A stretch of DNA of 64,000 nt from Tautonia marina (GTDB taxonomy: Bacteria; Planctomycetota; Planctomycetia; Isosphaerales; Isosphaeraceae). Below the pieces are notes generated by a model. That model had not been told where the DNA came from. It searched no databases and saw only the letters and a program-made list of their open reading frames with translations. The DNA is taken from NCBI RefSeq assembly GCF_009177065.1, contig NZ_WEZF01000028.1, positions 33,116-97,115 on the forward strand, in the 5' to 3' direction. The position numbers and the translations under genes are program-made. Shown here piece after piece: positions 18,626 through 26,425 of the stretch (the first letter of the stretch is position 1; each line of letters opens with the position of its first letter).

Positions 18626-19060
18626 ATGCGAACGGAATGGAAACGGCAAATGAGGTCGGTGATCGCCTGGCTCGGCGTCGGGATCGTGGCCGCATTGGCC
18701 TGGATTAGCCCCTGGAGCGAAGCTCGGGCCGATTACGATCCTCCGGTCGGGCATGAGGCGATTGGCTACGGGCCGGAAGGGTTGGCCGGCAGGGGGTACG
18801 GCAAGGGAGCCTGGTACGCGAAACCCTACCACACCAAGAGTTCGGTGTATGGCTATCAGGATTTCGCCTACGGGCGAGGTCCGTTGATCAATCTCGGGGG
18901 CGCGGCCTTGCAGCCGGGGTTTCGGGGCTATGGCATGCTGGGCAGCCCCGGCTACGGCCTGGGCATGTATCCCAGTGCCTGGACCGATCAGCGTCCCGTT
19001 CATGGGATGGGCCGCTGGTTCGGACATCGGCTCCCTCGCGGCCCTCGACACGGGTGGTAA
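18626..19060 (+). CDS. Small secreted Gly/Tyr-rich protein
   Basis: 144 residues from an ATG preceded by GGGAG at good spacing. A basic N-terminus and hydrophobic stretch (SVIAWLGVGIVAALAWI) followed by SEARAD form a Sec signal peptide. The mature part is rich in Gly, Tyr, Pro and Arg with short recurring YG/GYG units (GRGYGKGAWYAKPYH, GFRGYGMLGSPGYGLGM) and ends GPRHGW. No cysteine and no known domain. Composition suggests a disordered or surface protein. It is upstream of the secretin gene, same strand, with ~220 bp between, so co-transcription is possible but not shown. I do not recognise the family. Confidence 0.75.
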   Translation: MRTEWKRQMRSVIAWLGVGIVAALAWISPWSEARADYDPPVGHEAIGYGPEGLAGRGYGKGAWYAKPYHTKSSVYGYQDFAYGRGPLINLGGAALQPGFRGYGMLGSPGYGLGMYPSAWTDQRPVHGMGRWFGHRLPRGPRHGW

Positions 19061-19283
19061 GGGCCTTGGCCAACGGCCGACTCGGTCGAGTTTGACGGCT
19101 GGGAAGGCTTTGCGCGGGGCGTCAAGATCATTTTGACCGGAAAGACCGTTCGAATCGCGCTCTTGCTCAAGGTGCGCACGAAACGCTTCCGATTCTTGGG
19201 GTGAGCCGACCGTGGCCGGTTGCAAGGAATGCGGCCCGGGCACGGTCTTGATCGTGTTCTTGCTGCCCCGAGGATGGTGTCGA

Positions 19284-22200
19284 ATGGATCAATCGAATCG
19301 ACCGAGGGGTCGAGGCCGGCGGCTCGGCCTCGCAGGACTCGGCATGGCCGCGACTCTCCTGCTTGGGATGGCCGCTCTGGAACCTTCGCAAGCGAGCACC
19401 ATTCAGGCGGTGGAACAGGATCAGGACGCCATCCCCGTGATGGAGCTTGGCCCGATCGCCGCCGATCCCTTGACCGAGGAGATTCCGGCTCTGCCCGATT
19501 CGCCTCCCGAAGTGCCATCCGTCGAGCAGGTCGGTGAGGAACCGTCGCGTCCCGCCGGCGTTGTGATGCCCGACTCCTCGCCCGCGGCCATCACCTCCGA
19601 CCCCTTTGCAACCGCCAGCGAAGGGGCTGAGGTCGCCCCGGAACTGCCGCTGATCGAAGGGAATTCGGCGCCCGGTGGTCCCATCCCCCCCCCCCCCGGT
19701 CCCGAGCCGGCCACCGTGACGTCGGAGCTGACCGTTCAGTTTGTCCCGGGGCAACTCCCCTTGCCGGAGGGGTTCCCGAATCCGCCGTCAAACGTCGGGC
19801 CGATTCCGCCGCAACCGCAGTATCCCCTTCAAGTTCCGCCGCAGTATCCTCCGCAACCCCAGTGGGTGCCGAGGACGGAGCCACGAGGGGGAGGTGGACT
19901 GCCGGAAGCGCTCCCCGACGCGGACCAACCCACGCTCTCGCTTCGGGTGAACAACCAGGACATTCGTCAGGCGCTGGAACTCCTGGCGGCTCAGGCCGGG
20001 GTCAATATCATCCCGTCTCAGGGGGTCAGCGGTTCGGTCAGCATTACGCTGGAAGACGTGACGTTTGATCGCGCGCTGGACATTCTGCTGAGAATCGCCG
20101 ACCTGGAAGCACGGCGCGAGGGGAACCTGATCTTCGTCTACACGGCGGCCGAGGCGGAGGACTTGCGTCTCCGAGAAAACGAGCCGATCGTTCGGGTCTA
20201 TCATCTCAATTATGTTCGAGCGTTTGACATCTTCGCCATGATTAGCCCCTTCCTGAGCCCTCAGGGAACCATTTCCTTGACGCCTCCCAGCGCCCAGGGC
20301 ATTACGGGCGCAGGGGGAGCGGGAGCCTTTGGGGGATCGACCGGCGGCATCGTGGGCGGTGCCGGAGGCGTGGGGCTGGTCGGCGGTGGTGGTGGACTGG
20401 TCGGCCCGGGAGGCGCCGGTGCCGGCGGAACCGCCGGCGGCATGGCCCTCGGCGGGAACATGGCAGGCGGGGGATTCCCCGGCCCGGTCGGTGGCGGCCG
20501 TTCGACCGGAGGCGATTCCTTCGCCATGCACGACATGGTTGTGGTGCGAGACTTCCCGGAGAATGTCAAGGTCATCGATGAAATCGTCGCGCGACTCGAC
20601 GTCGAGCCGTTACAGGTTCTCATCGAGGCGGTGATTATCAGCGTCGAGTTACGCGATGGCCAGGAGCTCGGGGTGAACTTTGCCGTGGTCGACAAGCTGG
20701 CGACCGAGGCGATCGTTTCGGGAAGCGGAACGGCCATTAACCTGGCCGGCGGGTTTAGCCCGGCTCAGGTCCTCTCCGCCGCCGCATCTCCTCCGGCTCC
20801 TCCGCAGCTGGGAGCATATCTCGGCGATCGCCCCGGCCAGTTGCTGCCGGCCTACCTGGCCGATCAAGGCCTGAAATACGGCTTTGTCAGCAACAGTGTG
20901 GCCGGGTTCATTCGGGCCCTGGAAACACTCAACAAGATCAACATTCTTGCCAGCCCTCGGCTCCTGGTGTTGAACAAGCAACTGGCCGAAATCCAGCTCG
21001 GTCAGCGACTGGGTTATGCGACCACCTTCACGAACCTGACGACCGCCTCGGAGCAGGTCCAGTTCATCCCGATCGGGACCTTGCTGTCGATTCGTCCCTT
21101 TGTCTCGCAGGAAGGGATGATTCGGCTGGAAATCCATCCGGAACGAAGCTCCGGATTCATCGACGCCAACGGGATCCCTCAGCTCACGACCTCGGAGCTG
21201 ACCACGAACATCATGGCCCCTGATGGCGCGACCATCGTCATCGGTGGCCTGATCGACAACACCGACGAGATCCGGGAAGACGGGGTCCTCGGCCTGAACC
21301 GGTTGCCCTTTGTCGGCCCCTTGTTCCGGACCCGAACAATGCAGGCAAGAAAGCAAGAGCTTCTGGTCTTGCTCACTCCTCGGATCATCAACCGAGACGG
21401 CGGCCTCCCCAAACCGGTCCCGGGCAGTCCTCCCGTGGGACCCTCGGGCGTGCCGAACTCGGGGCCGATGCCGGGGCAACCTTACTTTGTCGAGGCCGGG
21501 TGCGAGATGCCCGTCCTGGCGCCGACTCTGCTCGATCCGGATGTCCTGATGCGGCGATCGTCTCAGCAAACCCTCGGAGCGGCCTCGGGACTGCGTGAGC
21601 TGATCAGCAACGATTTCGGGAGCGCCGCCCCCTCGTCGGTCGACGAGATGCTCCAGGCGGCTCAGATGACCGCGGCTCGGGACGCTTCGACCGAACCGCC
21701 AGAGGCGGAACAACCGGCTCAAGACGACCGGCCGTGGTGGGATCCGCGCCGCTCGGCCCCGACCAAGGTGACGCACGACACGCCCAAGGACCCCTCGCCC
21801 TCACCGACCACCCCCGAGGCAAGCCCGGCGGACGAGACGGAACGGGGGTATCGACCGGGGGACCTGACCCGGGCCATGTTCTCCCGCATCGCTCAGCGGC
21901 GCAAGCAGCCGGATTCCCCTTCGCCCACGATGCAAGGTCCCGCCCCGTCGCGGGTCCAGGTTTCCTCGCAATCCGCGGGGCCGGCCGCTCCGGTGGCCGC
22001 TCCGGCGGCGAGCCCGGCCAGGGACGCCTCGGTCACGGCGGTGGGAATCGCGCAGCATGTCGTCGGTCCTGGCGAGAATTTCCAGGCGATCGCCGACCGC
22101 TACTACGGCAATCCGGCCCTGCATGCGGCGCTCTGGGCCGTGAACCGGCATACCACGCCGGCCCCCGAGGGATTGCAGCCGGGGATGACGCTCATCCTTC

Positions 22201-22340
22201 CCCCGACCGAGGTGCTGGAACGCGTCTACATCGACGCGGTGCAGACGACCCTCCGGACGCAGAGTCCGGCCGAGCCGGTCGCTCCAGCCTCGGCCGAACC
22301 GAACCGCCGGCGCCGGTTCCCGTTCTTCGGAACGCGGTAA
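19284..22340 (+). CDS. Type II secretion secretin (GspD-like) with Gly-rich insert and C-terminal LysM
   Basis: 1018 residues from the ATG at 19284; a GTG at 19212 would only lengthen the N-terminus, and AGGATG precedes the ATG. Forms the outer-membrane channel of the secretion system whose other parts lie on the opposite strand at 22479-33531. Order: signal peptide (LGLAGLGMAATLLLGMAAL), a Pro/Glu-rich spacer of ~190 residues, an STN/N0-like domain (SLRVNNQDIRQALELLAAQ), an N1 domain (RVYHLNYVRAFDIFAMISP) interrupted by ~75 mostly Gly residues, then the secretin core (VEPLQVLIEAVIISVELRDG; IMAPDGATIVIGGLIDNT; GLNRLPFVGPLFRTR; ELLVLLTPRII). A Pro/Ser-rich linker leads to a LysM at ~924-975 (QHVVGPGENFQAIADRYYG), a peptidoglycan-binding module not usual on secretins. 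Confidence 0.94.
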   Translation: MDQSNRPRGRGRRLGLAGLGMAATLLLGMAALEPSQASTIQAVEQDQDAIPVMELGPIAADPLTEEIPALPDSPPEVPSVEQVGEEPSRPAGVVMPDSSPAAITSDPFATASEGAEVAPELPLIEGNSAPGGPIPPPPGPEPATVTSELTVQFVPGQLPLPEGFPNPPSNVGPIPPQPQYPLQVPPQYPPQPQWVPRTEPRGGGGLPEALPDADQPTLSLRVNNQDIRQALELLAAQAGVNIIPSQGVSGSVSITLEDVTFDRALDILLRIADLEARREGNLIFVYTAAEAEDLRLRENEPIVRVYHLNYVRAFDIFAMISPFLSPQGTISLTPPSAQGITGAGGAGAFGGSTGGIVGGAGGVGLVGGGGGLVGPGGAGAGGTAGGMALGGNMAGGGFPGPVGGGRSTGGDSFAMHDMVVVRDFPENVKVIDEIVARLDVEPLQVLIEAVIISVELRDGQELGVNFAVVDKLATEAIVSGSGTAINLAGGFSPAQVLSAAASPPAPPQLGAYLGDRPGQLLPAYLADQGLKYGFVSNSVAGFIRALETLNKINILASPRLLVLNKQLAEIQLGQRLGYATTFTNLTTASEQVQFIPIGTLLSIRPFVSQEGMIRLEIHPERSSGFIDANGIPQLTTSELTTNIMAPDGATIVIGGLIDNTDEIREDGVLGLNRLPFVGPLFRTRTMQARKQELLVLLTPRIINRDGGLPKPVPGSPPVGPSGVPNSGPMPGQPYFVEAGCEMPVLAPTLLDPDVLMRRSSQQTLGAASGLRELISNDFGSAAPSSVDEMLQAAQMTAARDASTEPPEAEQPAQDDRPWWDPRRSAPTKVTHDTPKDPSPSPTTPEASPADETERGYRPGDLTRAMFSRIAQRRKQPDSPSPTMQGPAPSRVQVSSQSAGPAAPVAAPAASPARDASVTAVGIAQHVVGPGENFQAIADRYYGNPALHAALWAVNRHTTPAPEGLQPGMTLILPPTEVLERVYIDAVQTTLRTQSPAEPVAPASAEPNRRRRFPFFGTR

Positions 22341-22379
22341 GCCCTCGTTGGATCCGAGACTGGAGTGGATGCTCCATCA

Positions 22380-22437
22380 CGATCGGCGGGTCGGATCACG
22401 CCGAACCATCGGCCGATTCCGCCCGCCGATCGTTTTT
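22380..22437 (+). terminator. Strong terminator between secretin gene and T2SS operon
   Basis: A perfect 11-bp stem, CGATCGGCGGG (22380-22390) with CCCGCCGATCG (22422-22432), followed at once by TTTTT (22433-22437) on the plus strand. The loop itself contains the palindrome ATCGGCCGAT. It starts 40 bp after the secretin stop and ends 42 bp before the end of the convergent gene, so it can serve the secretin gene directly and its stem could also act on minus-strand transcripts. Confidence 0.75.
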
Positions 22438-22478
22438 CGTTCCCGTCAGGAGGTTCCGTTTGCGATCCGGGCGGTTGG

Positions 22479-23546
22479 TCAGGGTTGAACGGGGATCACC
22501 GGCGTGATCTGACCGGTGCCGAGCACACTCCGACCGGCAAAGAGCAGGCGGACTCCTTCGAGAATCTGTTCCCGAGAGCTCTCGACGATGGTGTCGATCG
22601 TCGCCAGGTACAGTTCCACGGCGGCATCCGAGCCCGACGGCAGGGGTTGCGAGGTAAGTTGCTGGAGCAACAACTGCGGCCCCTGCCCGGCGATCTGGTT
22701 GGCCAGCAAGAACTGAATGGCCGTCTCGGGCCGGGGCGTGTGGTACGCCCCGGGCATTCGAGGCAGGCGGATGGGCAGCCGGTTGAAGTAGGTGACGAGG
22801 TCCTGAGAAAGCCTCGAGGTCCGGTCGGCGACGAAACTGAGGTACTGGTTCGCCAGGTTGTCGACGTTCGGCGACGGCGTCAGCAGGACAATCTCCAGCG
22901 TCGAGCCGGCCGGCAGGGGGGCGTCGGGAGCGGGAATGATGGTCCCTTCCGCGGTAATGATGCTGCCGAAGCCGCCGGACAGGGGATTGTACGCCTGGAC
23001 GCCGGTCAGCAGGCCCGAGGCGGTGCCGGTGATCTGGTAGAGTCGCGGAGTCTCGCCCGGGGCCCGGGCCGCGACCTCCAGCGGCGCCTCGGCGCTGGCC
23101 GGGGGCAGGCTGATCCCGCTGGGCACCGAGAACAGGCCGTTGCCGGGCTCGTAGCCGTCGACCAGGGTCAGCTGAACCGTCTGGGAAGGCTCGACGTCGA
23201 AGGTCCGGAGGTACTGGTTGATCGCCCCGGCAAGGTCGGCCCGGAAGCGGTCGTATTGCTCGTTGATGACGACCGACGGTGTCTGAAGGGTCCGGGCCAT
23301 TGGTGCCTGAGGCACTCGCGCGGCCATCGGCGTCTGAGGCAACCGCGCGATCCTCGGAGCCTGAAGGACGCGGGGTGATGGCGGGGTCGGTCGGTTGGCC
23401 GCTCGGATCGCGGCGAGGGATTGGGCCCAGTCTCGCAGCGCAGGGCGCGCCAGGGGCTCTCGGAAGCCAATCGAGGAGAGAACGATGCGTTCTTCCAGCG
23501 CATCCCAGGTCCCGGGACGGAATCGAGATCGTCGCGGCGTGCTCAT
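22479..23546 (-). CDS. Exported protein with Planc_extracel-type N-terminus
   Basis: 355 residues from the ATG at 23546 (AGGAGG upstream). The N-terminus reads RPGTWDALEERIVLS, the L-E-x-R-x-x-L-S signature of planctomycete extracellular proteins. It is followed by a Pro/Ala/Gln-rich stretch with a short repeat (LPQTPMAARVPQAPMARTLQTP-like units of ~10 residues, about 95-125). The remainder alternates strands and helices (VQLTLVDGYEPGNGLFSVP; TAEGTIIPAPDAPLPAGSTL; IVESSREQILEGVRLLFAG) without a domain I know. It is the last gene on the minus strand of the T2SS region, 322 bp beyond the DUF5658 gene, so it probably has its own promoter. Position makes it a candidate substrate or accessory factor of the secretion system; that is inference. 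Confidence 0.8.
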   Translation of the reverse strand: MSTPRRSRFRPGTWDALEERIVLSSIGFREPLARPALRDWAQSLAAIRAANRPTPPSPRVLQAPRIARLPQTPMAARVPQAPMARTLQTPSVVINEQYDRFRADLAGAINQYLRTFDVEPSQTVQLTLVDGYEPGNGLFSVPSGISLPPASAEAPLEVAARAPGETPRLYQITGTASGLLTGVQAYNPLSGGFGSIITAEGTIIPAPDAPLPAGSTLEIVLLTPSPNVDNLANQYLSFVADRTSRLSQDLVTYFNRLPIRLPRMPGAYHTPRPETAIQFLLANQIAGQGPQLLLQQLTSQPLPSGSDAAVELYLATIDTIVESSREQILEGVRLLFAGRSVLGTGQITPVIPVQP

Positions 23547-23868
23547 CGGCGATTGGCCCTCCTGAGTTCGACGGGCCCTCCTCGGTTCGACGGGCCGTTG
23601 GCGACGAGACGTTGCGCGCGCCGAGACCTGGCGTCCGCCGGACGACGGGGGCGTACCGAAAGCTCCTATCGGCCTGGGTGATCGCCACGCGCCACCCGAG
23701 TCGAACCGCTCCTGGCGAAGACTCAAGGATCATCCGGCACGACCACTCCCTCGGGGCGATTCGCGCCAGCCGGACGAGGAGGGGCGAGGGTTCTGGTCCG
23801 ACCCCGGGAAGCCGGGACGCGCAGCTCGCAAAACACTGCCGAATCCCGCTCCCTTCCCCGCAGAACAC
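23547..23868. other. Gap between the DUF5658 gene and the Planc_extracel gene
   Basis: 322 bp. Apart from the duplicated 19-bp unit next to the downstream start codon, I see no gene, no clear terminator for the pilin operon and no good promoter. Frames open across it on either strand have arginine/proline-rich translations typical of noncoding high-GC DNA. Confidence 0.4.
23555..23592. repeat. Two 19-bp tandem units over the ribosome site of the Planc_extracel gene
   Basis: Units 23555-23573 and 23574-23592 match at 17 of 19 positions (GGCCCTCCTGAGTTCGACG versus CTCCTCGG in the variable part). Read on the minus strand each unit contains GGAGG, so the Shine-Dalgarno sequence just before the ATG at 23546 has an extra copy 19 nt upstream. 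Confidence 0.6.
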
Positions 23869-24414
23869 TCAACACGATCGGGTCATCAGGTTCGGGCAGG
23901 AGAACCGGTCCGCATCGGTCGCAAAGCTTGGAGGGGAACGCCGATGAATGGCCTCAGAGGTTTTCCGCAGCAGAAAAAGCTGATAGGCAAGCAGTGAAAG
24001 ATAGAGCGCGATGAAGATGGGAAAGAAGTGTCGGACCCGGAATCGCGTGCCGAACATCCGGTGATGCTGAAAGATCAGCAAGATGGGCAGGCAGACGGCG
24101 GTCATCAGGTACTTGCCCAGGACGAAGGTCATCGGCCCGTGCTCGATCAGGACCGCCATGAGCGGGTTGGCCTCTTCACAAAAGAGGTCGATGAGAATCA
24201 TCGTCAGCACGCCGTCGGTGAGTGTCAGGATCAAGAGCGAGAGGATCATGATTCCCAGCGATTTGTCGTAGCGATCGACGAAGGAAAAGGGACCGAGATC
24301 CGCTTCCCGTCGATGCCGTTGTCGTCGGGCCGGCGATCGGAAGGCATCCCAGGGGCGTGTCGGTCGTTTCCGGCGATCGCCAGAGCGGGGGCAGTCGTCA
24401 GGGGCGTGATCCAC
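23869..24414 (-). CDS. DUF5658-type small membrane protein
   Basis: Up to 181 residues; the first ~45 are Arg/Pro-rich and the true start may be further in. Three hydrophobic segments are visible: LGIMILSLLILTLTDGVLTMILIDLF, of which the TDG-x-LT part and the following CEEANPLM are the DUF5658 hallmark, then FVLGKYLMTAVCLPILLIF and FFPIFIALYLSLLAYQLFLL. The E-x-NP-(L/M)M motif after helix 1 is typical of the family, whose function is unknown. It follows the GspK-like gene by 15 bp on the same strand and so is probably co-transcribed with the T2SS operon. Confidence 0.8.
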   Translation of the reverse strand: MDHAPDDCPRSGDRRKRPTRPWDAFRSPARRQRHRREADLGPFSFVDRYDKSLGIMILSLLILTLTDGVLTMILIDLFCEEANPLMAVLIEHGPMTFVLGKYLMTAVCLPILLIFQHHRMFGTRFRVRHFFPIFIALYLSLLAYQLFLLRKTSEAIHRRSPPSFATDADRFSCPNLMTRSC

Positions 24415-24429
24415 GACTCGGCTCCATGG

Positions 24430-24891
24430 TCAGGGCAATTCAGGGGACTCGGGAGTCGGCTCAAACGTGGTGATCGGCCCCTCGACATCGAGATGGGCGA
24501 CCGGGTCGTACGGCACCGCGGTCAGGCTCCAGTGACTCGGCGGAGGGTCGGGGAGCGGTTCCGGATCCGGCAGGCGCTGGAAAATCAGGGTGTAGCGGAC
24601 CAGCGAGCCGGAAGGGACATCGAGAAACACCACGAAGCACGAATAGGCCCCGAATTCGTCGAGCTTCTCCTCCGCCGGGATGCCGGTTTCGAGCAACCCG
24701 AGCCCGACGGCCAGGGCCGAACGTCTTCCGGCCTGTTGCTCCGTGCGCCGGCGGAGGGCTTCCTCCATGCCGATGGTCGTGGTGCACTGGCGGTTGGCCA
24801 GGCTCCAGACCATGAACAGCAGGGTGAGCTGCGCCAGGACCGCGGTCAGAGCGATTCCCGGACGCCGGAGCCGAACAATCGGGCGTCTCAT
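24430..24891 (-). CDS. Minor pseudopilin-like protein in the GspK position
   Basis: 153 residues. N-terminus RLRRPGIALTAVLAQLTLLFMV is prepilin-like (basic leader, Gly, then a hydrophobic helix), but residue +5 of the helix is Ala, not Glu. Among T2SS pseudopilins GspK is the one that lacks Glu5, and this gene sits exactly at the K position after G-H-I-J homologues. It is about half the size of classic GspK, so the large alpha-domain is missing. Its start overlaps the GspJ-like gene by 4 bp (ATGA), indicating translational coupling. Assignment to GspK rests on order and the missing Glu5; it might simply be another single-pass T2SS protein. Confidence 0.7.
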   Translation of the reverse strand: MRRPIVRLRRPGIALTAVLAQLTLLFMVWSLANRQCTTTIGMEEALRRRTEQQAGRRSALAVGLGLLETGIPAEEKLDEFGAYSCFVVFLDVPSGSLVRYTLIFQRLPDPEPLPDPPPSHWSLTAVPYDPVAHLDVEGPITTFEPTPESPELP

Positions 24892-25478
24892 GGTTTGATC
24901 GCCTCAAAGGTGTAGAACCGGGAATAGCGCTTCTTGAAGATGCGATACTGAAATTCCAGCGTCAGGATCAATCGCTCCTCGGAACCATACGGAATGTCGA
25001 CTTGCATCGAAGCAAGGTCCGTGGCAACGACCGAGGAGATCCCCGTTCTCGAATCGGTGCGAACGAGCATGCCGCGCGTCGTGCCCGGGGCGTACTGAAA
25101 CGAATAAATGATGGCGTGATTTGGCGCTTCGAAGATCGAGGGCTCCCCCTCGGGGGCCGGCTCGGCGGGCTCTTGCGCGCTGTCGTACCAGAGTTCCAGA
25201 TTGCCCTGTTCGAGGCGCCAGCCGACCAGGCGATGCTCGTCCCGCTCGCCGATTGGCCCGCTGAACGGGGGCAGGGATCCGCCCAGGTCGGTGGCCAGAG
25301 AGGCCGCGGCCATGATGGCCTCGCCGGCCACTCGGCCCCGGTAGTACGAGTCGACCGCCGGCACCCCGAAGGCCTTCCATGAGAGGAGACAGAGGACTCC
25401 GAGCAGCCCGGTCAAGGCCGTGGCAATGGCCATTTCGATGAGGGTGAAGCCCTGGCGGCGGTGGCGGCCTCGACTCAT
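24888..25478 (-). CDS. GspJ-like minor pseudopilin
   Basis: 196 residues. A classic prepilin signal GFTLIEMAIATALTGLLG after a basic leader (MSRGRHRRQ), with Glu5 present, would be cut after Gly by a GspO/PilD peptidase, which is not in this window. The body has mixed strands (HRLVGWRLEQGNLELWYDS; ATDLASMQVDIPYGS; LILTLEFQYRIF) as in GspJ. It overlaps the GspI-like gene upstream and the GspK-like gene downstream by 4 bp each, so the three are translationally coupled and probably form the pseudopilus tip together. Confidence 0.82.
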   Translation of the reverse strand: MSRGRHRRQGFTLIEMAIATALTGLLGVLCLLSWKAFGVPAVDSYYRGRVAGEAIMAAASLATDLGGSLPPFSGPIGERDEHRLVGWRLEQGNLELWYDSAQEPAEPAPEGEPSIFEAPNHAIIYSFQYAPGTTRGMLVRTDSRTGISSVVATDLASMQVDIPYGSEERLILTLEFQYRIFKKRYSRFYTFEAIKP

Positions 25479-25927
25479 GGTAAAGGCTCCGGATCACTCG
25501 GCGGCGCTTCACCCGAAGATCCCGTGTCGTCGGCTTCGGGAGCGATGGGGGTGACGGACACCTCGACCCAGGCACTGTTCCCGATCATCGAGAGGCTTGA
25601 CGAACGGATCGAGACCGAATTGGCTCGGTCGATGGGGGGGGCGAGGGCGGTGGCCGGGGGATTCGCGGAGAGGGTCGCGTCGAATCCGAGCTTGCGGAGC
25701 CAGCGATTCTCGGACGCCCCGAGATGCTGCGCGGGCACGAGGTAATTGATCGTGTCGGTCGAGATCGTCTGCTCGATCCGGGTAATCAAGCGGGTCTGCG
25801 AGGCCACGATCGGCGCCAGGCCGGCCAGCGCCACGCCGAGGACGGCGAAGGCCACCTGCACTTCCAGATAGGTAGAACCTCGCCGCGCGATCGGAGGTCG
25901 CCAGGCATCGAGAATCGCTCGTCTCAT
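25475..25927 (-). CDS. GspI-like minor pseudopilin with atypical cleavage site
   Basis: 150 residues. The leader ends ARRG and the helix begins STYLEVQVAFAVLGVALAG: Gly at -1 and Glu at +5 are kept, but +1 is Ser rather than the usual Phe/Met. The length and short globular part (~100 residues, ending in a Pro/Glu-rich tail) fit GspI. It lies 15 bp after the GspH-position gene and overlaps the GspJ-like gene by 4 bp. Role inferred from order in the H-I-J-K row. Confidence 0.78.
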   Translation of the reverse strand: MRRAILDAWRPPIARRGSTYLEVQVAFAVLGVALAGLAPIVASQTRLITRIEQTISTDTINYLVPAQHLGASENRWLRKLGFDATLSANPPATALAPPIDRANSVSIRSSSLSMIGNSAWVEVSVTPIAPEADDTGSSGEAPPSDPEPLP

Positions 25928-25942
25928 GGTCCAACCTCCCGA

Positions 25943-26425
25943 TCACCGGAATCCTGGCCGAACAACCCGCCCGTGCGTGTCGGTCACCTCGCCCGTGACA
26001 ACCCCCGCGGCGTCAATCGTCAGGACTCCGTGAAAGGCGGTCCCGGCCGATCGCGTGGCGGTGGCCTGGAACTCTCCGTTGGGCTGGAGCACGATCCGGT
26101 AGAGGAACGACGGATCGTTGTACATCAGGAACGGTCCACCGGCCGAGGCGCTTGAGATCTCGGAACTTTGGAAAATGCCATACGCGATCAAATCATCAGG
26201 ATCAGGTGTGTAGTAGCGCTCATTCAGATAGAAGAACCGCTGGGCGGCCCAGAGCGTGCGCAGGTTCGCGGCGGCCATGTCGGTCCGGGCCTGCTCCACC
26301 GACGAGCGATACGACGGGATCGCCATGGCCGCGAAGATGCCGATCAGCAGCGCCACAATCATGAGTTCGACGAGCGTCGATCCGGAGCGGCGCGGCCTCG
26401 GTTCTCGGCCCGACAGAGCGGTCAT
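25943..26425 (-). CDS. GspH-position pseudopilin
   Basis: 160 residues. Helix G|STLVELMIVALLIGIFAAM has the conserved Glu at +5, and again Ser at +1. After the helix, SVEQARTDMAAANLRTLWAAQRFFYLNERYY resembles major-pilin/GspG organisation (helix plus N-E-R-Y-Y), so it may be a third GspG-like subunit rather than a true GspH. It overlaps the GspF gene by 4 bp (ATGA) and precedes the GspI-like gene. Confidence 0.8.
   Translation of the reverse strand: MTALSGREPRPRRSGSTLVELMIVALLIGIFAAMAIPSYRSSVEQARTDMAAANLRTLWAAQRFFYLNERYYTPDPDDLIAYGIFQSSEISSASAGGPFLMYNDPSFLYRIVLQPNGEFQATATRSAGTAFHGVLTIDAAGVVTGEVTDTHGRVVRPGFR

Noticed and set aside
22396..23868. 490-residue minus-strand frame overlapping the Planc_extracel gene
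   Set aside because: The alternative frame at 22479-23546 has the LEERIVLS motif and a ribosome site; this one is its shadow.
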